DNA of 64,000 bases from the NCBI RefSeq assembly GCF_003574625.1, contig NZ_QNUJ01000009.1, forward strand, positions 1-64,000, given 5' to 3'. How positions within the stretch are numbered: position 1 is the first letter of the stretch; every line of letters begins with the position of its first letter. This stretch comes from Shinella zoogloeoides (GTDB taxonomy: Bacteria; Pseudomonadota; Alphaproteobacteria; Rhizobiales; Rhizobiaceae). Below are positions 1-9,065 of this stretch, piece after piece. The translations under genes were made by a program, and so were the position numbers. Under the pieces are notes generated by a model. It searched no databases and had not been told where the DNA came from. It saw nothing but the letters and a program-made list of their open reading frames with translations.

Positions 1-70
1 GTTCAGGCCCGGAAGGACCAACCGCTCTGCGCATCGTCACCAAGGTGTTGCGATCACCCAAATGACAAAC

Positions 71-135
71 GAGGCCGGATCATCATAACCGATGATCCGG
101 CCTCGTAATGTATAAGGCCCGGTTTCCCGGGCCTT
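71..135 (-). terminator. tandem hairpins downstream of rpmF
   Basis: There are two strong inverted repeats. Arms at 71-84 and 91-104 (14 bp, 6-nt loop) and arms at 114-122 and 127-135 (9 bp, 4-nt loop). The second lies just beyond the rpmF stop on the minus strand and is followed there by an A/T-rich stretch, so it is the likely rpmF terminator. The longer first hairpin may serve a gene converging from the left of the window. Confidence 0.7.
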
Positions 136-162
136 GATCTCGGCTGATGCCGGAAAAGCGGA

Positions 163-348
163 TTATGCGCTTTCCTTCGGCGTCAGAACCTGGCGACCGC
201 GGTACATACCGGTCTTCAGGTCGATGTGGTGCGGACGGCGCAGTTCGCCCGAGTTCTTGTCTTCAACGTAGGTCGAACCCTTCAGAGCGTCTGCGGAACG
301 GCGCATACCGCGCTTGGACGGGGTCGTTTTTCTTTTCGGTACAGCCAT
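163..348 (-). CDS. rpmF: 50S ribosomal protein L32
   Basis: Structural protein of the large ribosomal subunit, 61 aa. The N-terminus ([17 protein letters not shown]) is the invariant basic start of bacterial L32, and the [13 protein letters not shown] stretch near the C-terminus is typical of the alphaproteobacterial form. A GGAG lies about 9 nt ahead of the ATG on the minus strand. It is transcribed alone leftward and ends at tandem hairpins. The next gene upstream on this strand is mtgA/GST. Length matches the family. Confidence 0.97.
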   Translation of the reverse strand: MAVPKRKTTPSKRGMRRSADALKGSTYVEDKNSGELRRPHHIDLKTGMYRGRQVLTPKESA

Positions 349-493
349 TTGACTAACTCCACTTATCGGGCAAACACATCCCTACGGCACCGGATGGGCG
401 ACAGGACATGCCTTTTTCTCGGAAATTGGGCCGGCTTATACATGGCAAAACCCTGCTTGACCAGTCCCCGTGCGGATTTTTTCGACTCCGCCG

Positions 494-1141
494 TCAGACC
501 TCGTCTTCCGGCACGATCCAGGGCTCGGCAAGCGCCGCCGCCTGCCACCTCTGCCAGGCCGGATGCGCCTTCATGCGCGCCATATAGGCAAGGATCGTCT
601 CGTCCCGCGTCAGGCGATAGATCTCCAGCCGGTTGACCACCGGCGCATACATCGCGTCGGCCGCCGAGAAGCCGCCGAACAGGAACGGCCCGCCCAAGCG
701 CGCCAGCGCGTCCTTCCAGATCGTCTCGATGCGGGCGACGTCTTCCGTCACGCCATCGGCAAGGTCGATGCTGCCGGGCGTGCGGCGGATGTTCATCGGG
801 CAGGCATTGCGCAGCGCACGGAAGCCGGAGAGCATCTCCATCGAGATCGCCCTCGCTTCGGCGCGCGCCACCCGGTCCTGCGGCCAGATGCCGGCATCCG
901 GAAAGAGCTCGGCGACATATTCGATGATGGCGAGCGATTCCCAGACCTTGACGTCGCCGTGCTGCAGCAGCGGCACCCGGCCCGTCGGCGAAACCTTGCG
1001 GATTTCCGGGTTGCCGGCGGCAAAATCGAACGGGATCACCCGGTCGGTGAACGGCACGCCCGCCGCCGCCATGGCGATCCAGGGCCGGAACGACCAGGAG
1101 GAATAGTTCTTGTTACCGACATAGAGGACGAGGTCTGTCAT
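494..1141 (-). CDS. glutathione S-transferase family protein
   Basis: 215 aa. The N-terminal half is a thioredoxin-like GST domain (residues 1-80): it opens with a strand and YSSWSFRPW, has the cis-Pro region (GRVPLL) and an E-S pair (VWESLAI) that binds the glutathione gamma-glutamyl group. The C-terminal half is the all-helical GST domain with FSAADAMYAPVV. It resembles the YfcF/maleylacetoacetate-isomerase-like subgroup of cytosolic GSTs. AAGGAG precedes the ATG. Substrate is unknown. It sits alone between rpmF and mtgA on the same strand with 69 nt to mtgA, so co-transcription is possible but unproven. Confidence 0.9.
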   Translation of the reverse strand: MTDLVLYVGNKNYSSWSFRPWIAMAAAGVPFTDRVIPFDFAAGNPEIRKVSPTGRVPLLQHGDVKVWESLAIIEYVAELFPDAGIWPQDRVARAEARAISMEMLSGFRALRNACPMNIRRTPGSIDLADGVTEDVARIETIWKDALARLGGPFLFGGFSAADAMYAPVVNRLEIYRLTRDETILAYMARMKAHPAWQRWQAAALAEPWIVPEDEV

Positions 1142-1210
1142 TTCAGGCTCCTTTAAGCGGGCAGGACCCTAGGCGCCCAGGACCGCGAGCGCCAATGAAA
1201 AGCCCTGAAC

Positions 1211-1894
1211 TCACTCATAAAGGCACTTGATGTATTCGCCGGAACGGTTTGCGCGATGCTCGATCAGCCGCGCCAGCCGCTGCAGGCCGCGGCCCGGCTT
1301 GCCGGCATTGCGCTCGTAGGGGTTGGGCAGCGAGACGGCGAGAAGCGAGGCCTGCCGGCGCGAGAGCTTTGCGGCCGGCACGTTGAAATGGTGCTGCGCC
1401 GCCGCCTCGATGCCGTATATGCCCGGCCCCCATTCGGCGATGTTGAGATAGATCTCCATCAGCCGCCGCTTGCTCCAGACGAAATCCGCCGCCACAGCCA
1501 GCGGCACCTCCATCGCCTTGCGCAGGAAGGAGCGGCCGTTCCACAGGAAGAGGTTCTTCGCCGTCTGCATGGGGATGGTGCTCGCCCCGCGCGTCTGCTC
1601 GCCGGCCAGCGCCTCGTTCACCACCGCGCGCATCTCGCCCCAGTCGACGCCGGAATGGCGGCAGAACTGCCCGTCCTCCGACATCATCACCGCCTGCACG
1701 AGATTGGGCGAGATATCCTCGAAGGAAACCCATTGCCGGTCGTAGCCGCGCAGCAGCACGAGGTCGCGCAGCATCAGCGTGGAGACGGGGTGGACGAAGG
1801 CGAGCGTATAGAGGAGGATCAGCGCATAGGGCAGCGCGATCAGGGCCACAACGGCGAGGACAAGTCGGCGCCTGCTCCGGCGAAGCCGGCTCAT
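1211..1894 (-). CDS. mtgA: monofunctional peptidoglycan glycosyltransferase
   Basis: Polymerises lipid II into glycan strands at the inner membrane. From the chosen ATG it is 227 aa: a basic N-terminus, one transmembrane helix (about residues 11-34), then the GT51 domain with motif [14 protein letters not shown] holding the catalytic Glu (residue 73) and [16 protein letters not shown]. No transpeptidase domain follows, as expected for MtgA. The reading frame is open further upstream to 2053, but that would overlap ispA and exceed the usual length. A GAGAGGG lies 8-10 nt before the 1894 start. An ATG at 1927 (238 aa) is the alternative. Confidence 0.93.
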   Translation of the reverse strand: MSRLRRSRRRLVLAVVALIALPYALILLYTLAFVHPVSTLMLRDLVLLRGYDRQWVSFEDISPNLVQAVMMSEDGQFCRHSGVDWGEMRAVVNEALAGEQTRGASTIPMQTAKNLFLWNGRSFLRKAMEVPLAVAADFVWSKRRLMEIYLNIAEWGPGIYGIEAAAQHHFNVPAAKLSRRQASLLAVSLPNPYERNAGKPGRGLQRLARLIEHRANRSGEYIKCLYE

Positions 1895-2093
1895 CCAGCC
1901 GTCCCTCTCACCGGTTTCAACCTCCATGTCTGTCCGTGTTTCCGGTACGATGTCCAAGTGCCGGCGCCCATCCATCCCGCGTTGCGCCTTCATACCGTCC
2001 CGGCTCGGCAAAAACCAGCGCCGGGCCGCGATTCTTTGCCGCCATCCCGGCATTCCCGTTGCTTCGCCGGGGAGCCCATGCCAAAGAGCGGCG

Positions 2094-3011
2094 ATGAGCG
2101 AACGTCACCAGGAATTCCAGTCCCTTCTCAAGAGCAATGCCGAGGCGGTGGAAGCCCTTCTCGAACGACTGCTCTCGGCCGAGATTGAGGCCGGCGAGAT
2201 CGCCCGGCCGGAACGCCTGCTTGCCGCCATGCGCCACGGCGTGCTGAACGGCGGCAAGCGGCTGCGTCCCTTCCTCGTCGTCGAGTCCGCCGCGCTCTTC
2301 CCCAATGTCGAGCGCGAGGCGGCCCTGCGCATCGGCGCGGCGCTCGAATGCATCCATTGCTACTCGCTCGTCCATGACGACCTGCCGGCAATGGACGACG
2401 ACGACCTTCGCCGCGGCCAGCCGACCGTGCACATCGCCTTCGACGAGGCCTTGGCCATCCTTGCCGGCGACAGCCTTCTGACGCTCGCCTTCGACATCGT
2501 CGCTGCGCCCGAAACGCATCTGCCCGACGCCACCAAGACGGCGCTGGTGCTGGCGCTCGCCCGCGCCGCCGGCATCGGCGGCATGGCCGGCGGACAGGTG
2601 CTAGACCTTGCGGCTGAAAAGCAGGCACCCGACGAGGACGGCATCGTCACGCTGCAGGCCATGAAGACGGGTGCGCTGCTGCGCTTCGCCTGCGAGGCTG
2701 GCGCGATCATCGCCGGCGCATCCGCGGAAGATCGCCGGACGCTGCGCCGCTACGGCGAGACGGTGGGCCTCGCCTTCCAGATCGCCGACGACCTGCTCGA
2801 CCTCACCGCCGATGCGCAGACCATGGGCAAGGCGACCGGCAAGGACGCCGAGCGCGGCAAGGCCACGCTCGTTTCCCGCCGCGGCCAGGCATGGGCGGAA
2901 AATCGCCTGAAGGAACTTGTCACGGAGGCCGAGGCGCTTCTTGCGCCATTCAGCCATCGGGCCGGAATCCTTGTCGAAACCGCCCATTTCATCGCCAATC
3001 GCAGGAACTGA
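2094..3011 (+). CDS. ispA: polyprenyl synthetase, probably farnesyl diphosphate synthase
   Basis: Condenses IPP with DMAPP and geranyl-PP to make farnesyl-PP for quinones, undecaprenol and hopanoids. 305 aa, all-helical prenyltransferase. First Asp-rich motif [10 protein letters not shown] at about residues 95-104, second DDLLD at 232-236, GGKRLRP IPP-binding motif at 53-59. The HCYSLVHDD residues before the first motif match short-chain (C15) synthases such as E. coli IspA. The start is the ATG at 2094, preceded by AAAGAG, and not an upstream ATG that would run through mtgA. hisC begins 4 nt after the stop, so the two are co-transcribed. Confidence 0.93.
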   Translation: MSERHQEFQSLLKSNAEAVEALLERLLSAEIEAGEIARPERLLAAMRHGVLNGGKRLRPFLVVESAALFPNVEREAALRIGAALECIHCYSLVHDDLPAMDDDDLRRGQPTVHIAFDEALAILAGDSLLTLAFDIVAAPETHLPDATKTALVLALARAAGIGGMAGGQVLDLAAEKQAPDEDGIVTLQAMKTGALLRFACEAGAIIAGASAEDRRTLRRYGETVGLAFQIADDLLDLTADAQTMGKATGKDAERGKATLVSRRGQAWAENRLKELVTEAEALLAPFSHRAGILVETAHFIANRRN

Positions 3012-3015
3012 CGTC

Positions 3016-4071
3016 ATGAGCAAATTCTGGTCGCCGATCGTCGCCACGCTCAAGCCCTATGTCGCTGGCGAACAGCCGCGCATCCAAAACCTCACCAAGC
3101 TCAACACCAACGAGAACCCCTACGGCCCCTCGCCCAAGGCCATCGCCGCCATGCAGGCCGCCGTCGCCGACAGCCTCAAGCTTTACCCCGATCCGGGCGC
3201 GCTGGCGCTGCGCCAGTCCATCGCCCGCTTCTACGGCGTGGAAGCCGACGAGGTCTTCGTCGGCAACGGTTCGGACGAGGTGCTGGCGCACGCCTTTGTC
3301 GCCCTCCTCAAGCATGAGCAACCGCTGCTCTATCCCGACATCACCTACAGCTTCTACCCGACCTATTGCCGCCTCTTCGGCATCGAGTCGGTCGAGATTG
3401 CGCTGAAGGACGATTTCACCATCGATCTTGCGGACTACGAACGCCCCGCAGGCGCGATCATCCTGCCGAACCCGAATGCCCCCACGGGCATCGGCCTGCC
3501 GCTCGCCGCCATCGAGAGGCTCGTCGCCGCGCATCCGGACCAGCCGGTGGTGATCGACGAGGCCTATATCGATTTCGGCGGCGAGAGCGCGATCCCGCTG
3601 ACGAAGAAATACGACAACCTCCTCGTCATCCACACGCTCTCCAAGTCCCGCTCGCTGGCGGGCCTGCGCGTCGGCTACGCCATCGGCCAGCGCCCGCTGA
3701 TCGATGCGCTGGAGCGCGTGAAGGACAGCTTCAACTCCTATCCGCTCGACCGCGTCGCTCAGGCCGGCGCGACCGCGGCCATCGACGACCGGGAATGGTT
3801 CGACGCAACGCGCGGCAAGGTCATCGAATCGCGCGAGCGCGTGACGGGCGCGCTGCGCCAGCGCGGCTTCGAGGTGCTGCCCTCGCAGGCGAACTTCGTC
3901 TTCGCCCGCCACCCGGGGCACAGCGGCGAGGCGCTTGCAAAAAGCCTGCGCGAGCGCGCCGTTCTGGTGCGCCACTTCGCCAAGCCCCGCATCTCGGATT
4001 TCCTGCGCATCACCATCGGCACGCCCGAGGAATGCGACCGGCTGATCGCAACGCTGGAAGACATCCTCTAG
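3016..4071 (+). CDS. hisC: histidinol-phosphate aminotransferase
   Basis: PLP enzyme converting imidazole-acetol phosphate to histidinol phosphate in histidine synthesis (some family members also transaminate aromatic 2-oxo acids). 351 aa, fold-type I aminotransferase: substrate-end motif [12 protein letters not shown] at 31-42, PNPNAPTG at 151-158, DEAY at 181-184, PLP-binding Lys210 in [16 protein letters not shown]. The start at 3016 lies 4 nt after the ispA stop. A longer upstream reading would overlap ispA and lacks family similarity. Away from a his operon, as is common in Rhizobiales. Confidence 0.94.
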   Translation: MSKFWSPIVATLKPYVAGEQPRIQNLTKLNTNENPYGPSPKAIAAMQAAVADSLKLYPDPGALALRQSIARFYGVEADEVFVGNGSDEVLAHAFVALLKHEQPLLYPDITYSFYPTYCRLFGIESVEIALKDDFTIDLADYERPAGAIILPNPNAPTGIGLPLAAIERLVAAHPDQPVVIDEAYIDFGGESAIPLTKKYDNLLVIHTLSKSRSLAGLRVGYAIGQRPLIDALERVKDSFNSYPLDRVAQAGATAAIDDREWFDATRGKVIESRERVTGALRQRGFEVLPSQANFVFARHPGHSGEALAKSLRERAVLVRHFAKPRISDFLRITIGTPEECDRLIATLEDIL

Positions 4072-4196
4072 GATCGCAAACCGCGACAGCGCCCCCCTTC
4101 CGGCCCGGCGGCTGGAAGGGGGACATGTGGTGCAATTCTCCGGCTTGGAGCGTGCGAAACGCTCCGTTATCGTCCACCGACATTCAGCGGTGGCCC

Positions 4197-4841
4197 ATGA
4201 CCGATCTTACACCCTACCTGCCCCAGCTTGCCGTCGCCTGGACGGCCTATTTCATCGCCACCGCCTCACCCGGCCCGGCGATCATCGCCATCATCGCGAC
4301 ATCCATCAGTCAGGGCCGGCGCGCCGGACTGACGCTGGCCTCCGGCGTGCTGACGGGTTCCTATATCTGGGCGATCCTCACGGCATCAGGCCTTTCCGCC
4401 CTCATCCGCACCTATGGCGAAGCGATCATCGTGCTGAAGATCGTCGGCGGTTGCTATCTGCTGTGGCTTGCCTGGAATGCCTATCGCGCGGCCCGCAAGA
4501 GCGAAGAAACCTATCGCGCGCAGATGGCGGCGCTGCCGGCGCTTTCGCCGCGGCGGCAGTATCTCAAGGGCCTCGGCATCCACCTCACCAATCCAAAGGC
4601 GATCTTCAACTGGATCATGCTGACATCGCTCGGCATGCCGCCGGGTGCGCCGGGCGGCGTCATGGCAACCTTCATCGCCGGCTGCATGGTGATGGGGGTC
4701 TGCGTCTTCCTCGGCTTCGCGCTGATGTTTTCGCTCGGCCCGGTCCACCGCGCCTACCTGAAGGCACGCCGCGGCATCGAAGGCGTGATGGCCGCCTTCT
4801 TCGCCTTTGCCGGCTTCAAGCTGCTGACGACGCGCCTGTAA
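4197..4841 (+). CDS. LysE/RhtB family amino-acid exporter
   Basis: 214-aa inner-membrane protein with about six hydrophobic segments. The start has the family signature (ASPGPAIIAIIATSISQGRRAG at about residues 24-45) and the middle has LGIHLTNPKAIFNW (LxxNPKA), both diagnostic of LysE/RhtB exporters. Substrate (homoserine, threonine or another amino acid) cannot be read from sequence. It follows hisC by 125 nt in the same direction. Its stop abuts the ispG stop, which arrives from the other strand. Confidence 0.9.
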   Translation: MTDLTPYLPQLAVAWTAYFIATASPGPAIIAIIATSISQGRRAGLTLASGVLTGSYIWAILTASGLSALIRTYGEAIIVLKIVGGCYLLWLAWNAYRAARKSEETYRAQMAALPALSPRRQYLKGLGIHLTNPKAIFNWIMLTSLGMPPGAPGGVMATFIAGCMVMGVCVFLGFALMFSLGPVHRAYLKARRGIEGVMAAFFAFAGFKLLTTRL

Positions 4842-6095
4842 CTACTCGGCCGCCGCCTGGCCCTGCCCGTAACGCTTCTCGATATAGTCGTTGACCAGCG
4901 CCTCGAACTCGCCCGCGATATCGGTACCGCGCAGCGTCATCGCCTTCTTGCCGTCGACATAGACGGGCGCGATGGGGAGTTCTCCGGTGCCCGGCAGCGA
5001 GATGCCGATATCGGCATGCTTGCTCTCGCCCGGCCCGTTGACGATGCAGCCCATGACGGCGACCTTGAGGCCTTCGACACCCGGATACTTCTCACGCCAG
5101 ACCGGCATGTTCTTGCGGATGTCGTCCTGGATTTTCTGCGCGAGTTCCTGGAAGACCGTCGAGGTCGTGCGCCCGCAGCCGGGACATGCGGCGACGACGG
5201 GGATGAACTGGCGGAAGCCCATGACCTGCAGCAACTCCTGCGCCACCTGCACCTCGCGGGTGCGGTCGCCACCGGGCTCCGGCGTCAGCGAGATACGGAT
5301 CGTATCGCCGATGCCCTGCTGCATGAGGATGCCGAGCGAGGCCGAGGAGGCGACGACGCCCTTGGTGCCCATGCCGGCTTCCGTGAGGCCGAGATGCAGC
5401 GCATGGTCGGAGCGTGCCGACAGCATCGCATAGACGGCGATGAGGTCCTGCACGTTGGACACCTTGGCCGACAGGATGATGTGGTCGCGCGACAAGCCGA
5501 TCTCCTCGGCAAGCTCGGCGGAAAGCAGCGCCGACTGGCAGATCGCCTCGCGCATCACCTGCTGGGCGGTGAGCGGGAAACCCCTGTCCTGGTTCTCGTC
5601 CATCAGTCGGGTCAAAAGCTCCTGGTCGAGCGAGCCCCAGTTGACGCCGATACGCACCGGCTTGTCGTGGCGGATCGCCGTCTCGACGATGGCGGCGAAC
5701 TGGCGGTCCTTCTTGTCCTTGAAACCGACATTGCCGGGATTGATGCGGTACTTCGCCAGCGCCTCGGCGCAGGCCGGGTGATCGGCCAGCAGCTTGTGGC
5801 CGATATAGTGGAAGTCGCCGACGAGCGGCACATCCAGGCCGAGACGCAGCAGTCGCTCGCGGATCTTCGGCACCGCCGCCGCGCTCTCGTCGCGGTCGAC
5901 CGTGATGCGCACGATCTCGGAGCCGGCCCGGTGAAGGGCCGCGACCTGCGCCACCGTCGCATCGACATCGGCCGTGTCCGTGTTCGTCATCGACTGGACG
6001 ACGACGGGCGCCCCGCCGCCGACGAGCACGCCGCCGACATCGACGCCGACGGACACGCGCCGCGGCTTCGGTTCAAAATCGAAGGAAAAGGACAT
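4842..6095 (-). CDS. ispG: 4-hydroxy-3-methylbut-2-enyl-diphosphate synthase (MEP pathway)
   Basis: Reduces MEcPP to HMBPP in the penultimate step of the MEP isoprenoid pathway, using a [4Fe-4S] cluster. 417 aa: N-terminal TIM-barrel ([16 protein letters not shown] near residues 31-46, [16 protein letters not shown]), then the C-terminal cluster domain with CPGCGRT and, some 45 residues later, GCIVNGPGE, whose Cys residues and Glu ligate the cluster. Tail-to-tail with the LysE gene with no spacer. Together with ispA it places two isoprenoid genes within 4 kb on opposite strands. Confidence 0.96.
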   Translation of the reverse strand: MSFSFDFEPKPRRVSVGVDVGGVLVGGGAPVVVQSMTNTDTADVDATVAQVAALHRAGSEIVRITVDRDESAAAVPKIRERLLRLGLDVPLVGDFHYIGHKLLADHPACAEALAKYRINPGNVGFKDKKDRQFAAIVETAIRHDKPVRIGVNWGSLDQELLTRLMDENQDRGFPLTAQQVMREAICQSALLSAELAEEIGLSRDHIILSAKVSNVQDLIAVYAMLSARSDHALHLGLTEAGMGTKGVVASSASLGILMQQGIGDTIRISLTPEPGGDRTREVQVAQELLQVMGFRQFIPVVAACPGCGRTTSTVFQELAQKIQDDIRKNMPVWREKYPGVEGLKVAVMGCIVNGPGESKHADIGISLPGTGELPIAPVYVDGKKAMTLRGTDIAGEFEALVNDYIEKRYGQGQAAAE

Positions 6096-6118
6096 TTTGG
6101 AGCCTCTTGCTCGAAAGC

Positions 6119-6136
6119 GGCCGCGCGGGCGCGGCC
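6119..6136 (-). terminator. GC hairpin between the MFS gene and ispG
   Basis: Seven-bp perfect stem (GGCCGCG / CGCGGCC) with a 4-nt loop lying between the MFS stop and the ispG start on the minus strand. It could terminate or attenuate read-through from the regulator/transporter pair. There is no clear U-tract on that strand, so termination is only suggested. Confidence 0.35.
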
Positions 6137-6187
6137 TTTGCCCTCAGGTGGATCAGGAAATGTGGCTTGTCAACCGTCAGGGCAATT

Positions 6188-7381
6188 TCAGTGCCGCTCG
6201 TGCACGTCCGCATGCACCGCGTGGTGCGAGAGCGCCAGCACGACGATGAAGAGGAGCGGCAGGAGCGTGAAGATCATCGCGAAGCCGACATGCTCGGCGA
6301 TGAAGCCGATGAAGGAAGGCGCGAAGAGCGAGCCGGAATAGCCCATGACCGTCGCGACCGACAGCGCCACGCCCTGCGCATAGCCCGGCAGGTTGCCGGC
6401 GGCGGAAAAGGCGATGGGCACCATGTTGGAAATGCCGACGCCGCAGAGCGCGAATCCGGCTATCGCCACATAGGCGTTCGGCGCCGTGCCGGCCACCACC
6501 ATGCCGAGGATCGCCATGACCGTGCAGAAGCGCAGCGTCTTCACCGCGCCGAAACGGTCGCGCACATGATCGCCGGCAAAGCGCATGACGGCCATGGTCA
6601 GCGAGAAGGTGCCGAAGGCGAAGCCCGAAAGCGCCAGCGACGCGCCGAGTTCGTTGCGCACGTAGAGCGCGCCCCAGTCGAGGATCGCCCCTTCCGGCAC
6701 CATGCAGAACAGCGCCATCAGGCCGATCAGCCAGGGCAGCGGCGTCAGCGGCAGGCGCACCTTCTGGCGCTCCTCGCCCGGATGGCGCGCATCGTGCAGG
6801 ATGCGCGGCCAGACGAGAACCAGCATCGCCACCCCGGCAACGGTGAGCAGGGCGGCATGGCCCATCACCCCGAGCGCCTCCATGAGAAAGCCGCCGGTTG
6901 CCGCGCCGATGAAGGCGCCGAGGCTCCAGAACGCGTGGCAGGACGACATGATCGCCCGGTGCATGGATTTCTCCACTTCGACCGCATTGCCGTTCATGGC
7001 GACATCCATCCCGCCCATCAGCCCGCCGAAGAGAAAGACGGCGATGGCGCCGAGCGGGATCGTCGGCGCGGCAGACAGCAGCAGCATGGTGGTAAGGAAG
7101 AGGATCGTCGCGCCCTTCACCGTGCGCGTCGTGCCGAAATGGGCGATCAGAACGCCGGCGATCGGCATCAGGATCAGCGAGCCGATGCCGAAGCACATGA
7201 TCATCAGGCCGAGCCCGGCCTCCGTCAGCCCGAAGCGCGCGGCGAATTCCGGAATCTTCGGCGCCCAGGCGCCGGCGAAGGTGCCGTTCAGCAGGAAGAG
7301 GCCCGACACGGCGAGCCGCGTCGGCGGAAAATAGGTCCCGGTGAAGGATTTGCCGGCAAGGGCGGTTTCGGACGTCGTCAT
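6188..7381 (-). CDS. MFS transporter
   Basis: 397-aa inner-membrane protein with about twelve hydrophobic segments in two halves. The loop between helices 2 and 3 (GVLIAHFGTTRTVKGA) is a degenerate form of the MFS G-x-x-x-D-R-x-G-R-R signature. The opening GTFAGAWAPKIPEFAARFGLTE-like region resembles the YbjJ group of exporters. It follows the DeoR regulator by 29 nt on the same strand, so it is likely co-transcribed with and controlled by it. Substrate unknown; a sugar or sugar derivative is a reasonable guess from the regulator family only. Confidence 0.85.
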   Translation of the reverse strand: MTTSETALAGKSFTGTYFPPTRLAVSGLFLLNGTFAGAWAPKIPEFAARFGLTEAGLGLMIMCFGIGSLILMPIAGVLIAHFGTTRTVKGATILFLTTMLLLSAAPTIPLGAIAVFLFGGLMGGMDVAMNGNAVEVEKSMHRAIMSSCHAFWSLGAFIGAATGGFLMEALGVMGHAALLTVAGVAMLVLVWPRILHDARHPGEERQKVRLPLTPLPWLIGLMALFCMVPEGAILDWGALYVRNELGASLALSGFAFGTFSLTMAVMRFAGDHVRDRFGAVKTLRFCTVMAILGMVVAGTAPNAYVAIAGFALCGVGISNMVPIAFSAAGNLPGYAQGVALSVATVMGYSGSLFAPSFIGFIAEHVGFAMIFTLLPLLFIVVLALSHHAVHADVHERH

Positions 7382-7408
7382 GGAAGGTCTTTCGGGATTG
7401 CGCCGGAC

Positions 7409-8179
7409 TCAGCCGGCCCGCAGGGTTTCGATGCCGGCCACCTTCAGCGCAGCCGCCTCCTCGTCGTCCGCATCCGCCTCGATCACGACCTGAGCCACGC
7501 GGGAAAGCGGCACGACCGAATAGGGGGCTGCGGTGGAAAGCTTGTCATTGGTCGCCACGACCATCACGGTGCGGCTGCGCGAGGCGAGGAAACGCTTGAA
7601 CTCCGCCTCCTCGAAGCTCCCGGCGGTCACGCCCGCCTCCGGATCGATGCCGCAGACGCCGAGGACGAGGATATCCGGGCGCAGCGCCTCGGCATCGCGC
7701 ATCGCCTTGGCGCCGATCGCAGCACCCAGGCGGGCGTCGATCAGGCCGCCGAGCTGGATGGTTGTAAGATCGCGCTCCAGGAGCGCGGCGGCGATGGCCG
7801 GCGCATTGGTGGCGACCGTCAGTCCTTGGCCGGCGGGCAGCGCGCGGGCGAGCGCAAGGTTGGTGCTGCCGGCATCGAGGAAGACCGTGGCGCCCGCGGG
7901 AACCAGCGTCGCCGCCGCCCGCGCCAGCGCCGCCTTGCGCGCGCCGCCGATAGCCATGCGCTCGTTCATCGTGGTCGAAGCCGGCGAAATCCGCAGCGCC
8001 CCGCCATAGACCCGCTGGCAAAGCCCGGATGCCGCCATCTCGCGCAGGTCCCGCCGGATCGTATCCTCGGAAACGCCCAGCTCCTGCGCCAGCTCCGCCG
8101 CGATCACCCGCCCCGAAAGGTCGAGCCGCACGCGAATGAGCGCCTGCCGCTCGCCAAGAAGAAGATCCTGTACTGACAT
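7409..8179 (-). CDS. DeoR family transcriptional regulator
   Basis: 256 aa. N-terminal winged HTH (residues about 1-58) with the DeoR recognition-helix signature VSEDTIRRDLREMAASG. The C-terminal half is a DeoRC sugar-phosphate sensor (FLDAGSTNLALARAL, TNAPAIAAAL, ATNDKL). The ATG at 8179 was chosen because the two codons before it are only TTG and GTG in frame; the Shine-Dalgarno is weak for all. It probably controls itself and the MFS transporter downstream. A dyad lies just upstream. Confidence 0.9.
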   Translation of the reverse strand: MSVQDLLLGERQALIRVRLDLSGRVIAAELAQELGVSEDTIRRDLREMAASGLCQRVYGGALRISPASTTMNERMAIGGARKAALARAAATLVPAGATVFLDAGSTNLALARALPAGQGLTVATNAPAIAAALLERDLTTIQLGGLIDARLGAAIGAKAMRDAEALRPDILVLGVCGIDPEAGVTAGSFEEAEFKRFLASRSRTVMVVATNDKLSTAAPYSVVPLSRVAQVVIEADADDEEAAALKVAGIETLRAG

Positions 8180-8197
8180 CACCAAACCAAATCATGC

Positions 8198-8235
8198 ACG
8201 ATTACGCGTCAATACGCATGAATAGGCATAATCGT
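8198..8235. promoter_or_regulatory. dyad upstream of the DeoR gene, candidate operator
   Basis: ACGATTA (8198-8204) and TAATCGT (8229-8235) form an inverted repeat with 24-nt spacing. The flanks extend the match (TGCACGATTAC against the complement of GGCATAATCGTCA), and related TACGCATGAATAGGC sits between. It lies 19 nt ahead of the DeoR start, where an auto-repressor would be expected to bind. DeoR proteins commonly bind such repeated half-sites. Assignment is by position only. Confidence 0.45.
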
Positions 8236-8396
8236 CAATGAACAGGCAGGTCACGTTTCGTTGCAGGCGGATGCGGCCCGGCAAGTTTCGAATGGCATAA
8301 TGAGAAAGAATGTTCATCGTGTGGATCGTCGCGCCGGCGGCCGCCCGCCTGCAAATTCTTTCCCTTTCGCCAAAACATGCGCTAAGGGCATCAGCC

Positions 8397-9062
8397 ATGA
8401 TCAAGCCGGCCCCCACAGACCAGACTTTCGTCGTCCTTCTCGGCGGCGCGCTCACCGTGACGCCGCGTCTTCGTGCGGATGTCGCGGGGGCCCGGGCCGT
8501 GGCGGCGGATGGCGGCATGCGGCACGCCACAGCGCTCGGCCTCACGCCCGAAATCTGGGTCGGCGATTTCGATTCCACGCCGCCGGAGCTCCTCGCCGCC
8601 TGGTCCGCAATAGAGCGCCAGCCCTGGCCCGCCGCCAAGAACGAGACCGACGGCGCGCTCGCCGTCTCCGTCGCGGCGGAGCGGGGCGCGAAGAACATCG
8701 TGCTGGCCGGCGCGCTCGGCGGCGAGCGCAGCGACCATGCGCTGATGCACCTCATCCACGCCGTCTCGCTGGAAGAGGAGGGCTTTTCCATCAAGCTCAC
8801 CTCCGGCGAGGAGGAAGCCTGGCCGCTGCTGCCGGGCAGCCGCGAGATCGACCTGCCGAAGGGCAGCCTCTTTTCCGTGCTCGGCCTTTCTCCGCTCGCC
8901 GGCCTTTCGCTCGGCAATGTGCGTTACCCGCTCAGCGATTTCACGTTGCCCTTCGGCGCGTCCCGCACCATTTCCAATGTCGCGGAAGGCCCGATCCGCC
9001 TTTCGCTCGCCTCCGGCCGCGCGATCCTCATCGCCCGGCCCTATGACCTTTCAGGAGCCTGA
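8397..9062 (+). CDS. thiamine pyrophosphokinase
   Basis: Transfers pyrophosphate from ATP to thiamine to give thiamine diphosphate. 221 aa. The N-terminal TPK catalytic domain has AADGGMRHATALGLTPEIWVGDFDS (Asp-rich metal/ATP site) and the KNETDGALA motif. The LAGALGGERSDHALMH segment is also a TPK signature. The C-terminal part is the beta-sandwich thiamine-binding domain. Start at the ATG 8397 after AAGGG. The ABC-F gene follows with a 3-nt gap, so the two form an operon. Confidence 0.9.
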   Translation: MIKPAPTDQTFVVLLGGALTVTPRLRADVAGARAVAADGGMRHATALGLTPEIWVGDFDSTPPELLAAWSAIERQPWPAAKNETDGALAVSVAAERGAKNIVLAGALGGERSDHALMHLIHAVSLEEEGFSIKLTSGEEEAWPLLPGSREIDLPKGSLFSVLGLSPLAGLSLGNVRYPLSDFTLPFGASRTISNVAEGPIRLSLASGRAILIARPYDLSGA

Positions 9063-9065
9063 CCC

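Noticed and set aside
470-1156. Long open frame on the plus strand opposite the GST gene
   Set aside because: Mirror of a high-GC coding strand; Arg/His-rich with no family pattern, while the minus-strand GST is clear. The same applies to long antisense frames over ispG, ftsK, leuC, dapF/mtaB, the MCP and the ABC-F gene.
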